64,000 nt of DNA from G965219965 sp965219965 (GTDB taxonomy: Bacteria; Pseudomonadota; Alphaproteobacteria; RS24): contig OZ244796.1 of NCBI GenBank assembly GCA_965219965.1, positions 62,001 through 126,000 of the forward strand. The letters are read 5' to 3'. Each line of letters begins with the position of its first letter. Within the stretch, counting starts at the first letter, position 1. Positions 51,868 through 60,747 of this stretch are shown in pieces. The translations under genes and the position numbers were made by a program. Below the pieces are notes generated by a model. That model was not told the origin of the DNA, did not search any database, and saw only the letters and a list, made by a program, of their open reading frames with translations.

Positions 51868-51882
51868 GCGCGTTTAGCGGCT

Positions 51883-52101
51883 TTAACGGCGACGCCCAAC
51901 CAATCCCTCACGCTGGGCGGCTTTACGCGCCAGCTTACGCACACGGCGAATGGATTCAGTTTTCTCACGGGCTTTGCGCTCAGACGGCTTTTCATAATGG
52001 TCGCGGAGCTTCATTTCACGAAACACGCCTTCGCGCTGAAGTTTCTTCTTCAGCACCTTATAGGCTTGGTCAACATTATTATCACGAACAGAAACCTGCA
52101 C
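51883..52101 (-). CDS. rpsU: 30S ribosomal protein S21
   Basis: A 72-aa basic ribosomal protein. MQVSVRDNNVDQAYKVLKKK opens it, and REMKLRDHYEKPSERKARE and a C-terminus rich in Arg follow, typical of S21. SD is visible on the minus strand before the ATG (AGGTAAGCC region). It is convergent with the oxidase subunit gene. S21 binds near the 3' end of 16S rRNA and aids SD pairing. Confidence 0.95.
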   Translation of the reverse strand: MQVSVRDNNVDQAYKVLKKKLQREGVFREMKLRDHYEKPSERKAREKTESIRRVRKLARKAAQREGLVGRRR

Positions 52102-52192
52102 TGGCTTACCTCATTTTGGTTTAACCCTAGAAAGGCCGCTTTCTATCAGTTTTTGCTGGCTTTGTCTAGTGGGGCGCGGCATATTGGCGGGT

Positions 52193-52843
52193 ATGGAAGA
52201 GACACTCTATTTAGACGAAAAACGCGCCATTTTAGCCACCGCTTTAGATGAAGCGGCGGTGCAGGGCTTTAGCGATGGGCTGGTGGCCGTGGCCACGCAA
52301 AAGGCAGGGCTGACGGCGGCGCAAGGCGTGCTGGCCTTCCCCAATGGCGGGGTGGATTTGGCTGCCTTTTTTATCCGTGAAGGCACGCGGGAAATGAGCG
52401 CGGCTTTGGCAGAAATAGATATGCCCGCTTTGAAAATCCGCGAGCGCATTACCAGAGCCGTGCTGGTGCGGTTGGAAATAGACGCCCCGCATAAAGTTGC
52501 CGCCACCCGCGCCTTTGATTTGCTCGCATGTCCCGCCCATGCAGGATTGGCGGCACGGCTTTTGGGCGAAACAGCCGATGCGATGTGGCGGGCGGCAGGC
52601 GACACAGATACAGATGGCAATTTTTATTCTAAACGGGCGATTTTATGTTCTATTTATGCCGCCACTCGTTTGGTTTGGCTGAGCGATGACAGCCCCGATA
52701 TGCAGGCAACAAAAAGTTTTTTAGATAATCGCATTGCCAATGTGATGCAATTTGAAAAAGGCAAAGCACAGCTACGCGCATGGCGGGAAAAATGCCCCGA
52801 CTTTTTATCCATAGTGGCGAAATGGCGTTTTCGCTTTGACTAA
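52193..52843 (+). CDS. COQ9 family protein
   Basis: A 216-aa protein of the COQ9 family, lipid-binding partners in ubiquinone biosynthesis. Features are a helical N-terminal TetR-like region (ALDEAAVQGFSDGLVAVATQ, then FPNGGVDLAAFFIREGTRE), a central helix KIRERITRAVLVRLEI, and the C-terminal hydrophobic surface around KRAILCSIYAATRLVWLSD. The start at 52193 (MEETLYLDEKR) replaces a longer frame without SD. Its 3' end overlaps purK by 4 nt on the opposite strand. Confidence 0.85.
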   Translation: MEETLYLDEKRAILATALDEAAVQGFSDGLVAVATQKAGLTAAQGVLAFPNGGVDLAAFFIREGTREMSAALAEIDMPALKIRERITRAVLVRLEIDAPHKVAATRAFDLLACPAHAGLAARLLGETADAMWRAAGDTDTDGNFYSKRAILCSIYAATRLVWLSDDSPDMQATKSFLDNRIANVMQFEKGKAQLRAWREKCPDFLSIVAKWRFRFD

Positions 52844-53934
52844 TCAGATGGAATGGCAGGCCGTTGGCCAAGCGGGTAAAGGTGATTCACATGCCCCATT
52901 TTGCGCCCCGCCCGTGCGGTGGTTTTGCCGTAATGATGCAAGCGGGCATTTTTTTCCTGCGCGAGACCATCAAGCTGGTTGATTTCATCGCCGAGCAAAT
53001 TGGTCATCACCGCATCATAATTGCGGGTCGTGTCGCCCAAAGGCCAACCGGCTATGGCGCGGATGTGTTGTTCAAATTGGCAAGTGCGGCAGGCATCTTG
53101 AGTCCAATGGCCAGAATTATGCACCCGCGGGGCAATTTCATTAACGAGCAGTTTTTGGCCGCATACAAAAAGCTCTACTCCCAAAACGCCAATATAGTTA
53201 AGCGCGTTAAGCAGCGTCACGGCAATGTCATGCGCGGCTTGGTGGGTGGCGGCGCTGATTTGCGCGGGCGCGTAGCTATGTTTGAGAATATGGTTTTGGT
53301 GGATATTTTCGGCACAATCAAAAGCGCGTATGTCGCCGTCAGCCCCGCGGGCAGCGATAATGGAAATTTCACGGTCAAAAGCAACAGGCGATTCTAAAAT
53401 AGCAGCGCGGTTTTGCAAGGCGTCAAAAGCGGTTTGGGCTTGGGCGGCGGAAGTGATGCGCCATTGGCCTTTGCCATCATAGCCAAAGCGGCGGGTTTTC
53501 AAAATCCCATCACCGCCAAATTTTTCTAAGGTTTCGGTGAGGCTGGCCAAAGAAGTGATGTCGGCAAAATCCGTGACCGCGATATTTTGGGCGCGGATAA
53601 AGTTTTTTTCTGCCAATCGGTCTTGGGCAATATCTAAAGCCCGCGCATCGGGACGCACGGGAACAAATTGCGCCAAAAAAGCGGCTGTGTCATGCGGCAC
53701 ATTTTCAAATTCGCAAGTGACAATATCCACTTGGGTCGCAAAATCTTTTAAGGCTTTTGTGTCATCATACGCGCCTTGCGTGGCTTTATCGGTCACTTGG
53801 CTGGCGGGGGAGGCAGCATCGGGGCTGTAAATATGGGTTTTCAAATCCAACGCGCTGGCGGCCAGTGCCAACATGCGGCCAAGCTGACCCGACCCTAAAA
53901 TGCCAATGGTGCTGCCTGAAGAAAGCGTTTGCAT
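52840..53934 (-). CDS. purK: 5-(carboxyamino)imidazole ribonucleotide synthase PurK
   Basis: A 364-aa ATP-grasp enzyme that carboxylates AIR using ATP and bicarbonate in purine biosynthesis. GILGSGQLGRMLALAA is the N-terminal motif, KTRRFGYDGKGQWRI the ATP-grasp glycine loop, and NEIAPRVHNSGHWTQDAC the conserved metal and substrate segment. ATG 53934 with AAGG at 8 nt is preferred over GTG 53940. It is 20 nt downstream of purE, its usual partner. Confidence 0.93.
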   Translation of the reverse strand: MQTLSSGSTIGILGSGQLGRMLALAASALDLKTHIYSPDAASPASQVTDKATQGAYDDTKALKDFATQVDIVTCEFENVPHDTAAFLAQFVPVRPDARALDIAQDRLAEKNFIRAQNIAVTDFADITSLASLTETLEKFGGDGILKTRRFGYDGKGQWRITSAAQAQTAFDALQNRAAILESPVAFDREISIIAARGADGDIRAFDCAENIHQNHILKHSYAPAQISAATHQAAHDIAVTLLNALNYIGVLGVELFVCGQKLLVNEIAPRVHNSGHWTQDACRTCQFEQHIRAIAGWPLGDTTRNYDAVMTNLLGDEINQLDGLAQEKNARLHHYGKTTARAGRKMGHVNHLYPLGQRPAIPSD

Positions 53935-53954
53935 AGGCACAGCCTTAGGGGCGT

Positions 53955-54452
53955 TTAATTATTTTGCGGCACATCGGCCACGCCATCACTATGTGCTTGC
54001 CGCCAAGCAGAGAGATTTTTCGCCAATGTGTCATCATGTAAAGCCAAAATCGCCGCCGCCAGTAAAGCCGCATTGCTTGCGCCCGCCTCGCCAATGGCCA
54101 AAGTGCCAACAGGCACACCTTTGGGCATTTGCACAATAGAGAGCAGGGAGTCTTGGCCGTCTAAGGCTTTGCTTTGAATTGGCACACCCAAAACAGGTAA
54201 GGGCGTCATCGCGGCAACCATGCCGGGCAAATGCGCCGCCCCGCCCGCACCCGCAATCACAACTTTTAGCCCACGCTCTTGCGCGCTGGCCGCATATTCA
54301 TAAAGCCGCTTGGGCGTGCGATGGGCAGATACAATTTTGCTTTCAAACGGGATATTCAGCTCGTCAAGAATATCGCCCGCATGTTTCATGGTTGGCCAAT
54401 CGGATTGGCTGCCCATAATAATGCCAATTAAAGCTTGCGCCGATATGGTCAC
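53955..54452 (-). CDS. purE: N5-carboxyaminoimidazole ribonucleotide mutase PurE
   Basis: A 165-aa enzyme converting N5-CAIR to CAIR. IGIIMGSQSDWPTMKHAGDI is the N-terminal phosphate-binding segment, SAHRTPKRLYEYA has the catalytic histidine, and AGAGGAAHLPGMVAAMTPLPV and GVPIQS follow. A GTG at 54452 is chosen because GGAGG lies 5 nt before it; the ATG at 54464 is an alternative. The longer frame to 54566 lies in the promoter region. Operon with purK. Confidence 0.92.
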   Translation of the reverse strand: MTISAQALIGIIMGSQSDWPTMKHAGDILDELNIPFESKIVSAHRTPKRLYEYAASAQERGLKVVIAGAGGAAHLPGMVAAMTPLPVLGVPIQSKALDGQDSLLSIVQMPKGVPVGTLAIGEAGASNAALLAAAILALHDDTLAKNLSAWRQAHSDGVADVPQNN

Positions 54453-54602
54453 TTTCGCCTCCATCTTTCGGGCGGAAAACAACAGAATAAACAGCAAATG
54501 GCCAGATTTTGCAAGCTTTATCGCCCTTTTGCGCCCCCATTGGACAAAAGCCCCGCATTTTGGCACAATATCCGTGTGAGAGATAGATAAAGGAGAACGC
54601 TC

Positions 54603-54767
54603 ATGTCAAGTGATGCACGCATTACCAGCCTAAAAGAACAGCACACAAAGCTGGAAAGCAAAATTCAAAAAGAAGGCAAACGCCCACAGCCGAATGAAAC
54701 TTTGCTCAATGATATGAAAAAACAAAAGCTCAAACTCAAAGAAGAATTGGCGCGGCTGAAAAAATAG
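54603..54767 (+). CDS. DUF465 (YdcH-like) small protein
   Basis: A 54-aa charged, helical protein: MSSDARITSLKEQHTKLESK, a Pro-containing turn (GKRPQPNET), then LKLKEELARLKK. The two-helix hairpin with DxxIxxLKxxHxxLexxI and LKxxKLxLKxxI is the DUF465/YdcH pattern. SD AAGGAG at 54590-54595. It is too short for most ORF scans. Function unknown; common in alphaproteobacteria. Confidence 0.85.
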   Translation: MSSDARITSLKEQHTKLESKIQKEGKRPQPNETLLNDMKKQKLKLKEELARLKK

Positions 54768-54802
54768 TTTTATTTGCAGCGGGGCGGCGCACCGAAGGGT
54801 GT

Positions 54803-55588
54803 TTAGTCGTCCGCTTTGTTGAAATTACCAAAAACACTATCCACATCGGGGGCTTTTTCGGTCTCTTCTTCTTGTGGCGCAGGGGTAGGGCTGTCCGTGA
54901 AAACATCATTGACATCGGCCTGCGTGCCAGAATCGCTGGGCGTATCCATATCCATAGCAGGCGGTGTCGGGGCAGGAGTGGGTTGTAAAGATTCCTCCAC
55001 CGACATGAGTTTTTCTTCCGTTTGCTTGGCTTGTTGGCGGGCTTGTCTTTTTTCAGCACGCGCCACACGTTTGGCAGCACGGGCAACTTCATGATCCAGC
55101 TCAACCTGTTTGCATAGGCCAAGCGTGACCGGGTCAAGCGGTTTCAAATTTGAAATGTTCCAATGGGTGCGCTCACGAATGGTTTGAATGGTCGGCTTGG
55201 TTGTGCCGACAAGGCGGCCAATTTGCGCGTCATTGAGTTCGGGGTGATTACGCACCAGCCAATAGATAGCATCGGGGCGTTCTTGGCGTTTGGAAAGCGG
55301 GGTGTATTTCGCCCCCTTTTGTTGCTTCGGTTCGGGCAATTCGCGCTTGGCGGTGGAAATTTCCAACCGCGCTTCCGGATTGCTTTGGCAACGCTCCAAT
55401 TCATCACGGGTCAGCTGGCCATTGCTTATCGGGTCCAGCCCCTTAATGCCATGGGCAACATCATCATCGGCAATGCCTTTGACTTCCAGCGCGTGCAAGC
55501 CGCAAAAATCGGCAATTTGGTCAAAAGTCAAAGCCGTGTTTTCAATCAGCCATATTGCAGTGGCTTTGGGCATGAGAGGGTGGGTCAT
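54803..55588 (-). CDS. trcR: TrcR-type cell-cycle transcriptional regulator (DUF1013)
   Basis: A 261-aa DUF1013 protein. The N-terminal region has helix-turn-helix-like segments (ATAIWLIENTALTFDQIADF and NDAQIGRLVGTTKPTIQTIR), followed by a basic helical stretch and an acidic, Pro-rich C-terminal tail (about 195-261). DUF1013 is largely limited to alphaproteobacteria, where TrcR acts with sigma-70 RNA polymerase on cell-cycle and growth genes. The second ATG (55588) is preferred because AAGGAG is 5 nt upstream. The symbol is by family. Confidence 0.85.
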   Translation of the reverse strand: MTHPLMPKATAIWLIENTALTFDQIADFCGLHALEVKGIADDDVAHGIKGLDPISNGQLTRDELERCQSNPEARLEISTAKRELPEPKQQKGAKYTPLSKRQERPDAIYWLVRNHPELNDAQIGRLVGTTKPTIQTIRERTHWNISNLKPLDPVTLGLCKQVELDHEVARAAKRVARAEKRQARQQAKQTEEKLMSVEESLQPTPAPTPPAMDMDTPSDSGTQADVNDVFTDSPTPAPQEEETEKAPDVDSVFGNFNKADD

Positions 55589-55648
55589 CATATCTCCTTC
55601 GCGCCGAACCTATTGGCCAGCCGCAAATAGGTCACGCAGGGGCGGGGT

Positions 55649-55870
55649 TTAGCTCAAAAAGCCGTCAAATTTCTTATTAAAGCGGCTGACGCGGCCACCA
55701 CGGTCAACAATATGGTTGGAATCAGCGTTCCAAGCCGGATGGGTGGACGGGTCAATATCCAGTGTCAGCGTATCGCCCTCCGCGCCATAGGTGGAGCGCG
55801 TCTGATAGCTCGTGCCATCAGTCAGGGCAACGGTAATCATGTGATAATCGGGGTGAATGTCTTTTTTCAT
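55649..55870 (-). CDS. rpmE: 50S ribosomal protein L31
   Basis: A 73-aa ribosomal protein. MKKDIHPDYHMITVALTDG at the start and HPAWNADSNHIVDRGGRVSR near the end are typical L31. No CxxC cysteine pair is present, so it is the zinc-free form. Together with the cysteine-free L36 at 50726, both zinc-optional ribosomal proteins here are of the zinc-independent type. Confidence 0.93.
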   Translation of the reverse strand: MKKDIHPDYHMITVALTDGTSYQTRSTYGAEGDTLTLDIDPSTHPAWNADSNHIVDRGGRVSRFNKKFDGFLS

Positions 55871-55983
55871 TGGATTTCTACTTCATCGGATTTTCGTGAA
55901 AATTCAATGCCGTTCTTATAACCGACCGCCGCCCTTTATGCAAGATACAATATGGCGCGGATATAGTGCGGGTTTGGGCGGTT

Positions 55984-56769
55984 TTACGCTAATTCGCGCA
56001 ATAATTGGGTGTGGATGCTGTCGGGGGCGGTGGCAATGGCGCCAGTTTCAAGCATATTCTGCCTATCGGCCAAATCGGACACCATGCCGCCTGCTTCGCG
56101 CACCAGCACAATGCCCGCCGCCATATCCCATGGGGACAGCCCACGCTCCCAAAAGCCGTCCACCCGTCCGGCGGCGACATAAGCGAGGTCTAGCGCGGCA
56201 GATCCCATGCGTCGCAAGCCTGCGACTTTGGGCAAAAGCGTATCTATTTCTTTGACAAATTCAGCGCGGCCTTTGCGTGCGCCATGCGGCATACCGCAGG
56301 CAAAAACACAATCGGCAAGCTGGCTCCGCGCCGATACGCGGATACGCTTATTATTCAAAAACGCCCCTGCGCCGCGCTCGGCATGAAAAAGTTCGTCAGT
56401 TATGGGGTTATAAATCACACCCGCCACCAGCGTGCCTTCGCGTTCCAGCGCAATGGAAATGGCAAAATGCGGAATGCCGTGCAGGAAATTGGTCGTGCCA
56501 TCAAGCGGGTCAATAATCCAGCGATGGGTTTTATCCCCACCCGTAATTTCGCCGCCTTCTTCTAACAGCAATCCATAGCCCGGGCGGGCATGGGTGAGTT
56601 CTTCGCGCAATGTTTCTTCTGCTTTCAAATCAGCATTAGACACAAAATCACCCGGCCCTTTGCGCGAAACTTGCAAATTTTCCACCTCGCCAAAATCACG
56701 CCGCAATGAAGGCGCGGCCTTATGGGCGGCCTTTATCATTACATTAAGTGTCGGCGAATGGGGGGTCAT
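55984..56769 (-). CDS. suhB: Inositol-1-monophosphatase family protein (SuhB-like)
   Basis: A 261-aa phosphatase. LEEGGEITGGDKTHRWIIDP and LDGTTNFLHGIPHFAISIAL are the metal-binding motifs, with WERGLSPWDMAAGIVLVREA for the third ligand. The TNFLHG variant is the SuhB/inositol monophosphatase form, distinct from the HisN-like protein at 29540. In Escherichia coli SuhB also acts in rRNA antitermination. It starts 1 nt after the efp stop, so both are co-translated. Confidence 0.88.
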   Translation of the reverse strand: MTPHSPTLNVMIKAAHKAAPSLRRDFGEVENLQVSRKGPGDFVSNADLKAEETLREELTHARPGYGLLLEEGGEITGGDKTHRWIIDPLDGTTNFLHGIPHFAISIALEREGTLVAGVIYNPITDELFHAERGAGAFLNNKRIRVSARSQLADCVFACGMPHGARKGRAEFVKEIDTLLPKVAGLRRMGSAALDLAYVAAGRVDGFWERGLSPWDMAAGIVLVREAGGMVSDLADRQNMLETGAIATAPDSIHTQLLRELA

Positions 56770-56770
56770 T

Positions 56771-57334
56771 TCATTCAGCGCGTTTGAGATAAATCACTTC
56801 ATTGGTATCAATGATGATTTTATCGCCCGCTTCAATAAAGGGCGGCACCATAATACGCACGCCATTTTCCATCATGGCAGGCTTGTTAGATGAGGCCGCC
56901 GTTTGGCCTTTTACCACGGGTTCGGTTTGGGTGACTTCTAATGTGACTTGGTCGGGCAGGCGAATGCCAATGGGTTTTTGCTCGTGACTTTCCACCATAA
57001 CCATCATGCCTTCTTGGAGAAAGGCCACGCGCTCGCCAATAAAATCGGCCTGCAATTCAATTTGCTCATAGCTTTGCGTGTCCATGAAAGTCAGCGCACC
57101 GCCAGATTCATAAAGGAATTGATATTCGCGCTGCTCTAAGCGCACGCGCTCCACCTTGTCGGCAGAACGAAAACGTTCATTCAGTTTTGAGCCATTGGTG
57201 AGATTTTTAAGCTCCACTTGCGCGAAAGCCCCGCCCTTGCCGGGCTTGACATGTTGAAGTTTCACCGCAACCCATAAATCACCATTATGCTGAATCACAT
57301 TGCCCGGACGGATTTCATTGCCGTTAATTTTCAT
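56771..57334 (-). CDS. efp: Elongation factor P
   Basis: A 187-aa translation factor that relieves stalling at polyproline. Three beta-barrel domains. The conserved loop HVKPGKGGAFAQVELKNL places the modified-lysine position at K33. LPDQVTLEVTQTEPVVKGQT and IMVPPFIEAGDKIIIDTNEV are conserved in the OB domains. ATG 57334 has AGGAGA upstream at good spacing and restores the normal 187-residue length. The start overlaps the thiE stop by 11 nt. Confidence 0.95.
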   Translation of the reverse strand: MKINGNEIRPGNVIQHNGDLWVAVKLQHVKPGKGGAFAQVELKNLTNGSKLNERFRSADKVERVRLEQREYQFLYESGGALTFMDTQSYEQIELQADFIGERVAFLQEGMMVMVESHEQKPIGIRLPDQVTLEVTQTEPVVKGQTAASSNKPAMMENGVRIMVPPFIEAGDKIIIDTNEVIYLKRAE

Positions 57335-58013
57335 CTGCTTTCTCCTGAATCTGTGCGCCCTGATAGCATTTTTTCTCGGTTGCATCAAATAAGGCGTTAA
57401 AGGCTTTAATGGCCGCTTTTGCGCCTTGCGGGTGTTGCCAAACGCTGTGACTGACAGCAAGAAAATCCGCACCTGCATTGAGAAGGGGGGCGGCATTATC
57501 GGGCGTGATGCCGCCAATGGCGACACAGGGCAGGGTCATGGTTTCTTGCCACCATTGGAGAATATCGGGCGTGGCCGTGGCTTTGGGCTGTTTGGTTTGG
57601 GTCGGGTAAAATGCGCCAAAGGCAACATAATCCGCCCCCGCTTCACCCGCCAGCATGGCCAAATGACGCGAATTGTGACAGCTTACCCCAATCATGGCTT
57701 CATCGCCCAATAAGCGGCGGGCGGCGGCGCAATCCATATCCTCTTGGCCAAGATGGACACCATCTGCGCCCGTTTCTTGCACCAATTCGGGGCGGTCATT
57801 AATAAGGACGGCGATATTTTGGGCGCGGGCAATAGGCAGCAAATGAGCGACGGCGGATTCTATCGTCGCATCGGGGGCGGGCTGGCCATCGGGCTGTTTG
57901 AGGCGGATTTGCAAACAAGCAATATCGCCACCCACTAAAGCATCGGTGAGGGTGGCGGCAAAATCTTTCGGCTCAAAAACAGGCGGGGTGACAAGATAAA
58001 GGCGCGGGCGCAT
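57324..58013 (-). CDS. thiE: Thiamine-phosphate synthase ThiE
   Basis: A 229-aa TIM-barrel enzyme joining HMP-PP and thiazole phosphate to thiamine monophosphate. CLQIRLKQPDG, VLINDRPELV, GADGVHLGQEDMD, GVSCHNS and AFGAFYPTQTK, then CVAIGGITPDNAAPLLNAGA, form the substrate and phosphate sites. ATG 58013 restores typical length. It overlaps efp and follows aroC by 8 nt, so the aroC-thiE-efp-suhB run is one transcript. Confidence 0.9.
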   Translation of the reverse strand: MRPRLYLVTPPVFEPKDFAATLTDALVGGDIACLQIRLKQPDGQPAPDATIESAVAHLLPIARAQNIAVLINDRPELVQETGADGVHLGQEDMDCAAARRLLGDEAMIGVSCHNSRHLAMLAGEAGADYVAFGAFYPTQTKQPKATATPDILQWWQETMTLPCVAIGGITPDNAAPLLNAGADFLAVSHSVWQHPQGAKAAIKAFNALFDATEKKCYQGAQIQEKADEN

Positions 58014-58021
58014 GGTTTGGC

Positions 58022-59119
58022 TTAGCCATTTTGGGCGCGGTGGCGCAGTAAATGGTCGGCCAGCACCAGCGCGAGCATGGCTTCGCCGACTGGCACGGCG
58101 CGAATACCAACACAAGGGTCATGCCGCCCTTTGGTGGCAATTTCCGTATCCTTGCCTGATGTGTCCACCGTTTTGCGCGGGCTTAAAATGGACGAGGTCG
58201 GCTTAACGGCAAAGCGCACGACAATATCTTGCCCGCTTGAAATGCCGCCCAATATGCCGCCAGCTTTATTGCTGGCAAAATCAGGCTGGCCCGTTTTGGC
58301 CATTTTGCCCGCAGACATTTCATCGGCATTTTCTTCCCCCGATAGGCGCACCGCTTCAAAGCCCGCACCAATTTCCACTGCCTTAACAGCGTTAATGCTC
58401 ACCATAGCGGCGGCTAAATCGGCATCTAGCTTGCCATAAATGGGCGCACCCAAACCAGCAGGCACATTGCGAGCCACCACTTCAATCATCGCCCCACAAG
58501 AAGAACCGTTTTTGCGTATCTCGTCTAAATAATTTTCCCAATTTTTTGCCGCCTGTGCATCGGGACACCAAAAGGGGTTTTTGTCAATTTGCGCCCAATC
58601 CCAATTTTCGCGGTTGATTTTTTCCGTGCCAAGCTGAACAAGTGCACCTTTAATTTCCACCCCGCTAAGGATTTTCCGCGCCACTGCACCCGCCGCCACG
58701 CGCATAGCAGTTTCGCGTGCCGAAGACCGCCCGCCGCCGCGATAATCACGTATCCCATATTTAGTCATATAGGTAAAATCGGCATGGCCGGGGCGGAATT
58801 TGTCTTTTATATCGTCATAATCTTTACTGCGCTGGTCGGTATTTTCAATCAGCAAAGCAATGGGTGTGCCTGTGGTGACTTGTTCGCCCGTTTCAGGGTC
58901 GGCAAAAACGCCAGAGAGGATTTGCACCTTATCGGCCTCACGCCTTTGGCTGGTAAAACGGCTTTGGCCGGGCTTGCGTTTGTCTAGCCATTGCTGAATA
59001 TCGGCTTCCACTAAGGGCAAGCGCGGTGGGACACCATCAATGACACAGCCTAAAGCCGCGCCATGACTTTCACCCCAGCTGGTGAAACGCAATAAATGGC
59101 CAAAACTATTATGCGACAT
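58022..59119 (-). CDS. aroC: Chorismate synthase
   Basis: A 365-aa FMN-dependent enzyme making chorismate from EPSP, the last shared step in aromatic biosynthesis. RFTSWGESHGAALGCVIDGV and GRSSARETAMRVAAGAVARK are the FMN and EPSP motifs; RHDPCVGIRAVPVGEAMLAL closes the protein. Length is normal. Its ATG overlaps the fabI stop (TAATG). Confidence 0.95.
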   Translation of the reverse strand: MSHNSFGHLLRFTSWGESHGAALGCVIDGVPPRLPLVEADIQQWLDKRKPGQSRFTSQRREADKVQILSGVFADPETGEQVTTGTPIALLIENTDQRSKDYDDIKDKFRPGHADFTYMTKYGIRDYRGGGRSSARETAMRVAAGAVARKILSGVEIKGALVQLGTEKINRENWDWAQIDKNPFWCPDAQAAKNWENYLDEIRKNGSSCGAMIEVVARNVPAGLGAPIYGKLDADLAAAMVSINAVKAVEIGAGFEAVRLSGEENADEMSAGKMAKTGQPDFASNKAGGILGGISSGQDIVVRFAVKPTSSILSPRKTVDTSGKDTEIATKGRHDPCVGIRAVPVGEAMLALVLADHLLRHRAQNG

Positions 59120-59946
59120 TATTCTTCGCCCTTTTCGCCTATTTGGGTCGCAGTTTTGAGGTCGTCAAGTGCGCCCATGCCGATAATGTTATATCCCGCA
59201 TCAACATAATGCACTTCGCCCGAAACGCCACTGGCCATGTCGGATAAAAGGTAAACCGCCGCTTGGCCAACTTGCTCTTTGGTGACATTGGTTCGCATGG
59301 GCGCGTTGGCTTCATTCCATTTTAACATTTCACGAAAATCACCAATCCCCGCCGCAGCCAATGTGCGAATGGGCCCTGCCGATACCGCATTGACGCGAAT
59401 CCCGTCTGGCCCTAAATCGGCGGCCAAATAACGCACCGATGCTTCTAAGGCAGCTTTGGCCACGCCCATGACATTATAATGGGGTATGACTTTTTCTGCT
59501 CCGTAATAAGATAAGGTCAACAAAGCACCGCCTTGACTCATTAATGGCGTGGCATGGCGGGCAATGGCCGTGAAAGAATAGCAGGAAATGTTCAACGCTT
59601 TGTCAAAGGCTTGCGAAGGTGTGTCCACATAACGCCCCATAAGCTCTTCCTTGCCTGCAAAAGCAATGGCGTGAACAACAAAATCAATTTGCCCCCATGC
59701 GCTTTTGAGTTTTTCAAATAAAGCCGTCATGCTGGCTTCATCGGTGACATCACAGGGTTCAATGATTTTCGCGCCCACGCTTTCTGCCAAGGGTTTAACG
59801 CGCTTTTCCAACGCTTCGCCCTGATAGGTAAAAGCCAGCTCCGCACCCGCATCGGCACAAGCCTGCGCTATGCCCCAAGCAATAGAGTTTTTATTGGCAA
59901 CCCCCATAATAAGGCCACGCTTACCTTGCATAATTGAAGAATTCAT
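59119..59946 (-). CDS. fabI: Enoyl-[acyl-carrier-protein] reductase FabI
   Basis: A 275-aa NADH-dependent SDR that reduces enoyl-ACP in fatty-acid elongation. RGLIMGVANKNSIAWGIAQA is the cofactor-binding start; the catalytic set is in SYYGAEKVIPHYNVMGVAKA (tyrosines and lysine); RTLAAAGIGDF is the FabI substrate loop. AGGA lies 8 nt before ATG 59946. The SD region is duplicated as a 12-bp repeat 16 bp apart. Confidence 0.93.
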   Translation of the reverse strand: MNSSIMQGKRGLIMGVANKNSIAWGIAQACADAGAELAFTYQGEALEKRVKPLAESVGAKIIEPCDVTDEASMTALFEKLKSAWGQIDFVVHAIAFAGKEELMGRYVDTPSQAFDKALNISCYSFTAIARHATPLMSQGGALLTLSYYGAEKVIPHYNVMGVAKAALEASVRYLAADLGPDGIRVNAVSAGPIRTLAAAGIGDFREMLKWNEANAPMRTNVTKEQVGQAAVYLLSDMASGVSGEVHYVDAGYNIIGMGALDDLKTATQIGEKGEE

Positions 59947-59948
59947 TA

Positions 59949-59976
59949 TTTCGTCCTATCCCTTTTTCGTCCTATC
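59949..59976. repeat. 12-bp direct repeat containing the fabI SD
   Basis: TTTCGTCCTATC occurs at 59949-59960 and 59965-59976. On the fabI strand both carry GATAGGACGAAA, so the ribosome-binding site is present twice, only the first at functional spacing. Confidence 0.75.
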
Positions 59977-60115
59977 TCTTATCTTGCTATACTATCACGC
60001 CATACAGCGAGGCAAAGCCCCATTATGAGGTGGATAGAAAAATTTTGAACTGTGGACGCAATCTGTGCTTGGCTGTATATCCGATAAGTGTCTTGTAACC
60101 CAATGAGAGGCAGAA

Positions 60116-60715
60116 ATGAATTTTGACCAACCTCCTAGTGACCCGATTGCGCTGTTTTCCACATGGCTGGCCGAAGCCGAAAAAGCCGAAAGCGGTGATG
60201 CCAATGCCGGGGCTTTGGCCACAGTGGATGCAGACGGGCTGCCCAATGTGCGGATTGTGTTGCTCAAAGCCTTAGATACAAATGGGCTGGTTTTTTACAC
60301 TAATATGCAAAGCGTGAAAGGTGTGGAGCTGGACGGGCAACCCCAAGCGGCGTGTTGTTTCCATTGGAAAAGCTTAAAACGGCAAATCCGTGTGCGCGGA
60401 TCCGTAGTGCCAGCAGATGAGGCCGAAGCGGATGCTTATTTTGCCACGCGGGAACGGGCGAGCCAAATTGGCGCATGGGCATCGGCGCAATCGCAGCCTG
60501 TCGCCGACCGTGCCACTTTAGACGCACAATTTCACGCCTATGAAGAAAAATTTGACGGCCAAGAAGTGCCGCGCCCGCCGCATTGGTCGGGGCATCGTAT
60601 CCAACCCATTTATATTGAGTTTTGGCAATATGGCATACATCGCCTGCATGATAGGCTGGCCTATCGCCGCGCTGATTTGCAGACCGATTGGCACACCGAA
60701 CGGCTCAACCCTTAA
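60116..60715 (+). CDS. pdxH: Pyridoxamine 5'-phosphate oxidase
   Basis: A 199-aa FMN enzyme that oxidises PNP and PMP to pyridoxal phosphate. VRIVLLKALDTNGLVFYTN, FHWKSLKRQIRVRG and the C-terminal RPPHWSGHRIQPIYIEFWQ and DRLAYRR elements are diagnostic. Length is normal. GAGAGGCAG upstream supplies the SD. It is divergent from fabI. Confidence 0.93.
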   Translation: MNFDQPPSDPIALFSTWLAEAEKAESGDANAGALATVDADGLPNVRIVLLKALDTNGLVFYTNMQSVKGVELDGQPQAACCFHWKSLKRQIRVRGSVVPADEAEADAYFATRERASQIGAWASAQSQPVADRATLDAQFHAYEEKFDGQEVPRPPHWSGHRIQPIYIEFWQYGIHRLHDRLAYRRADLQTDWHTERLNP

Positions 60716-60747
60716 AGGCGTGTTGTGCTATAAGTGAAGAGATGCAA

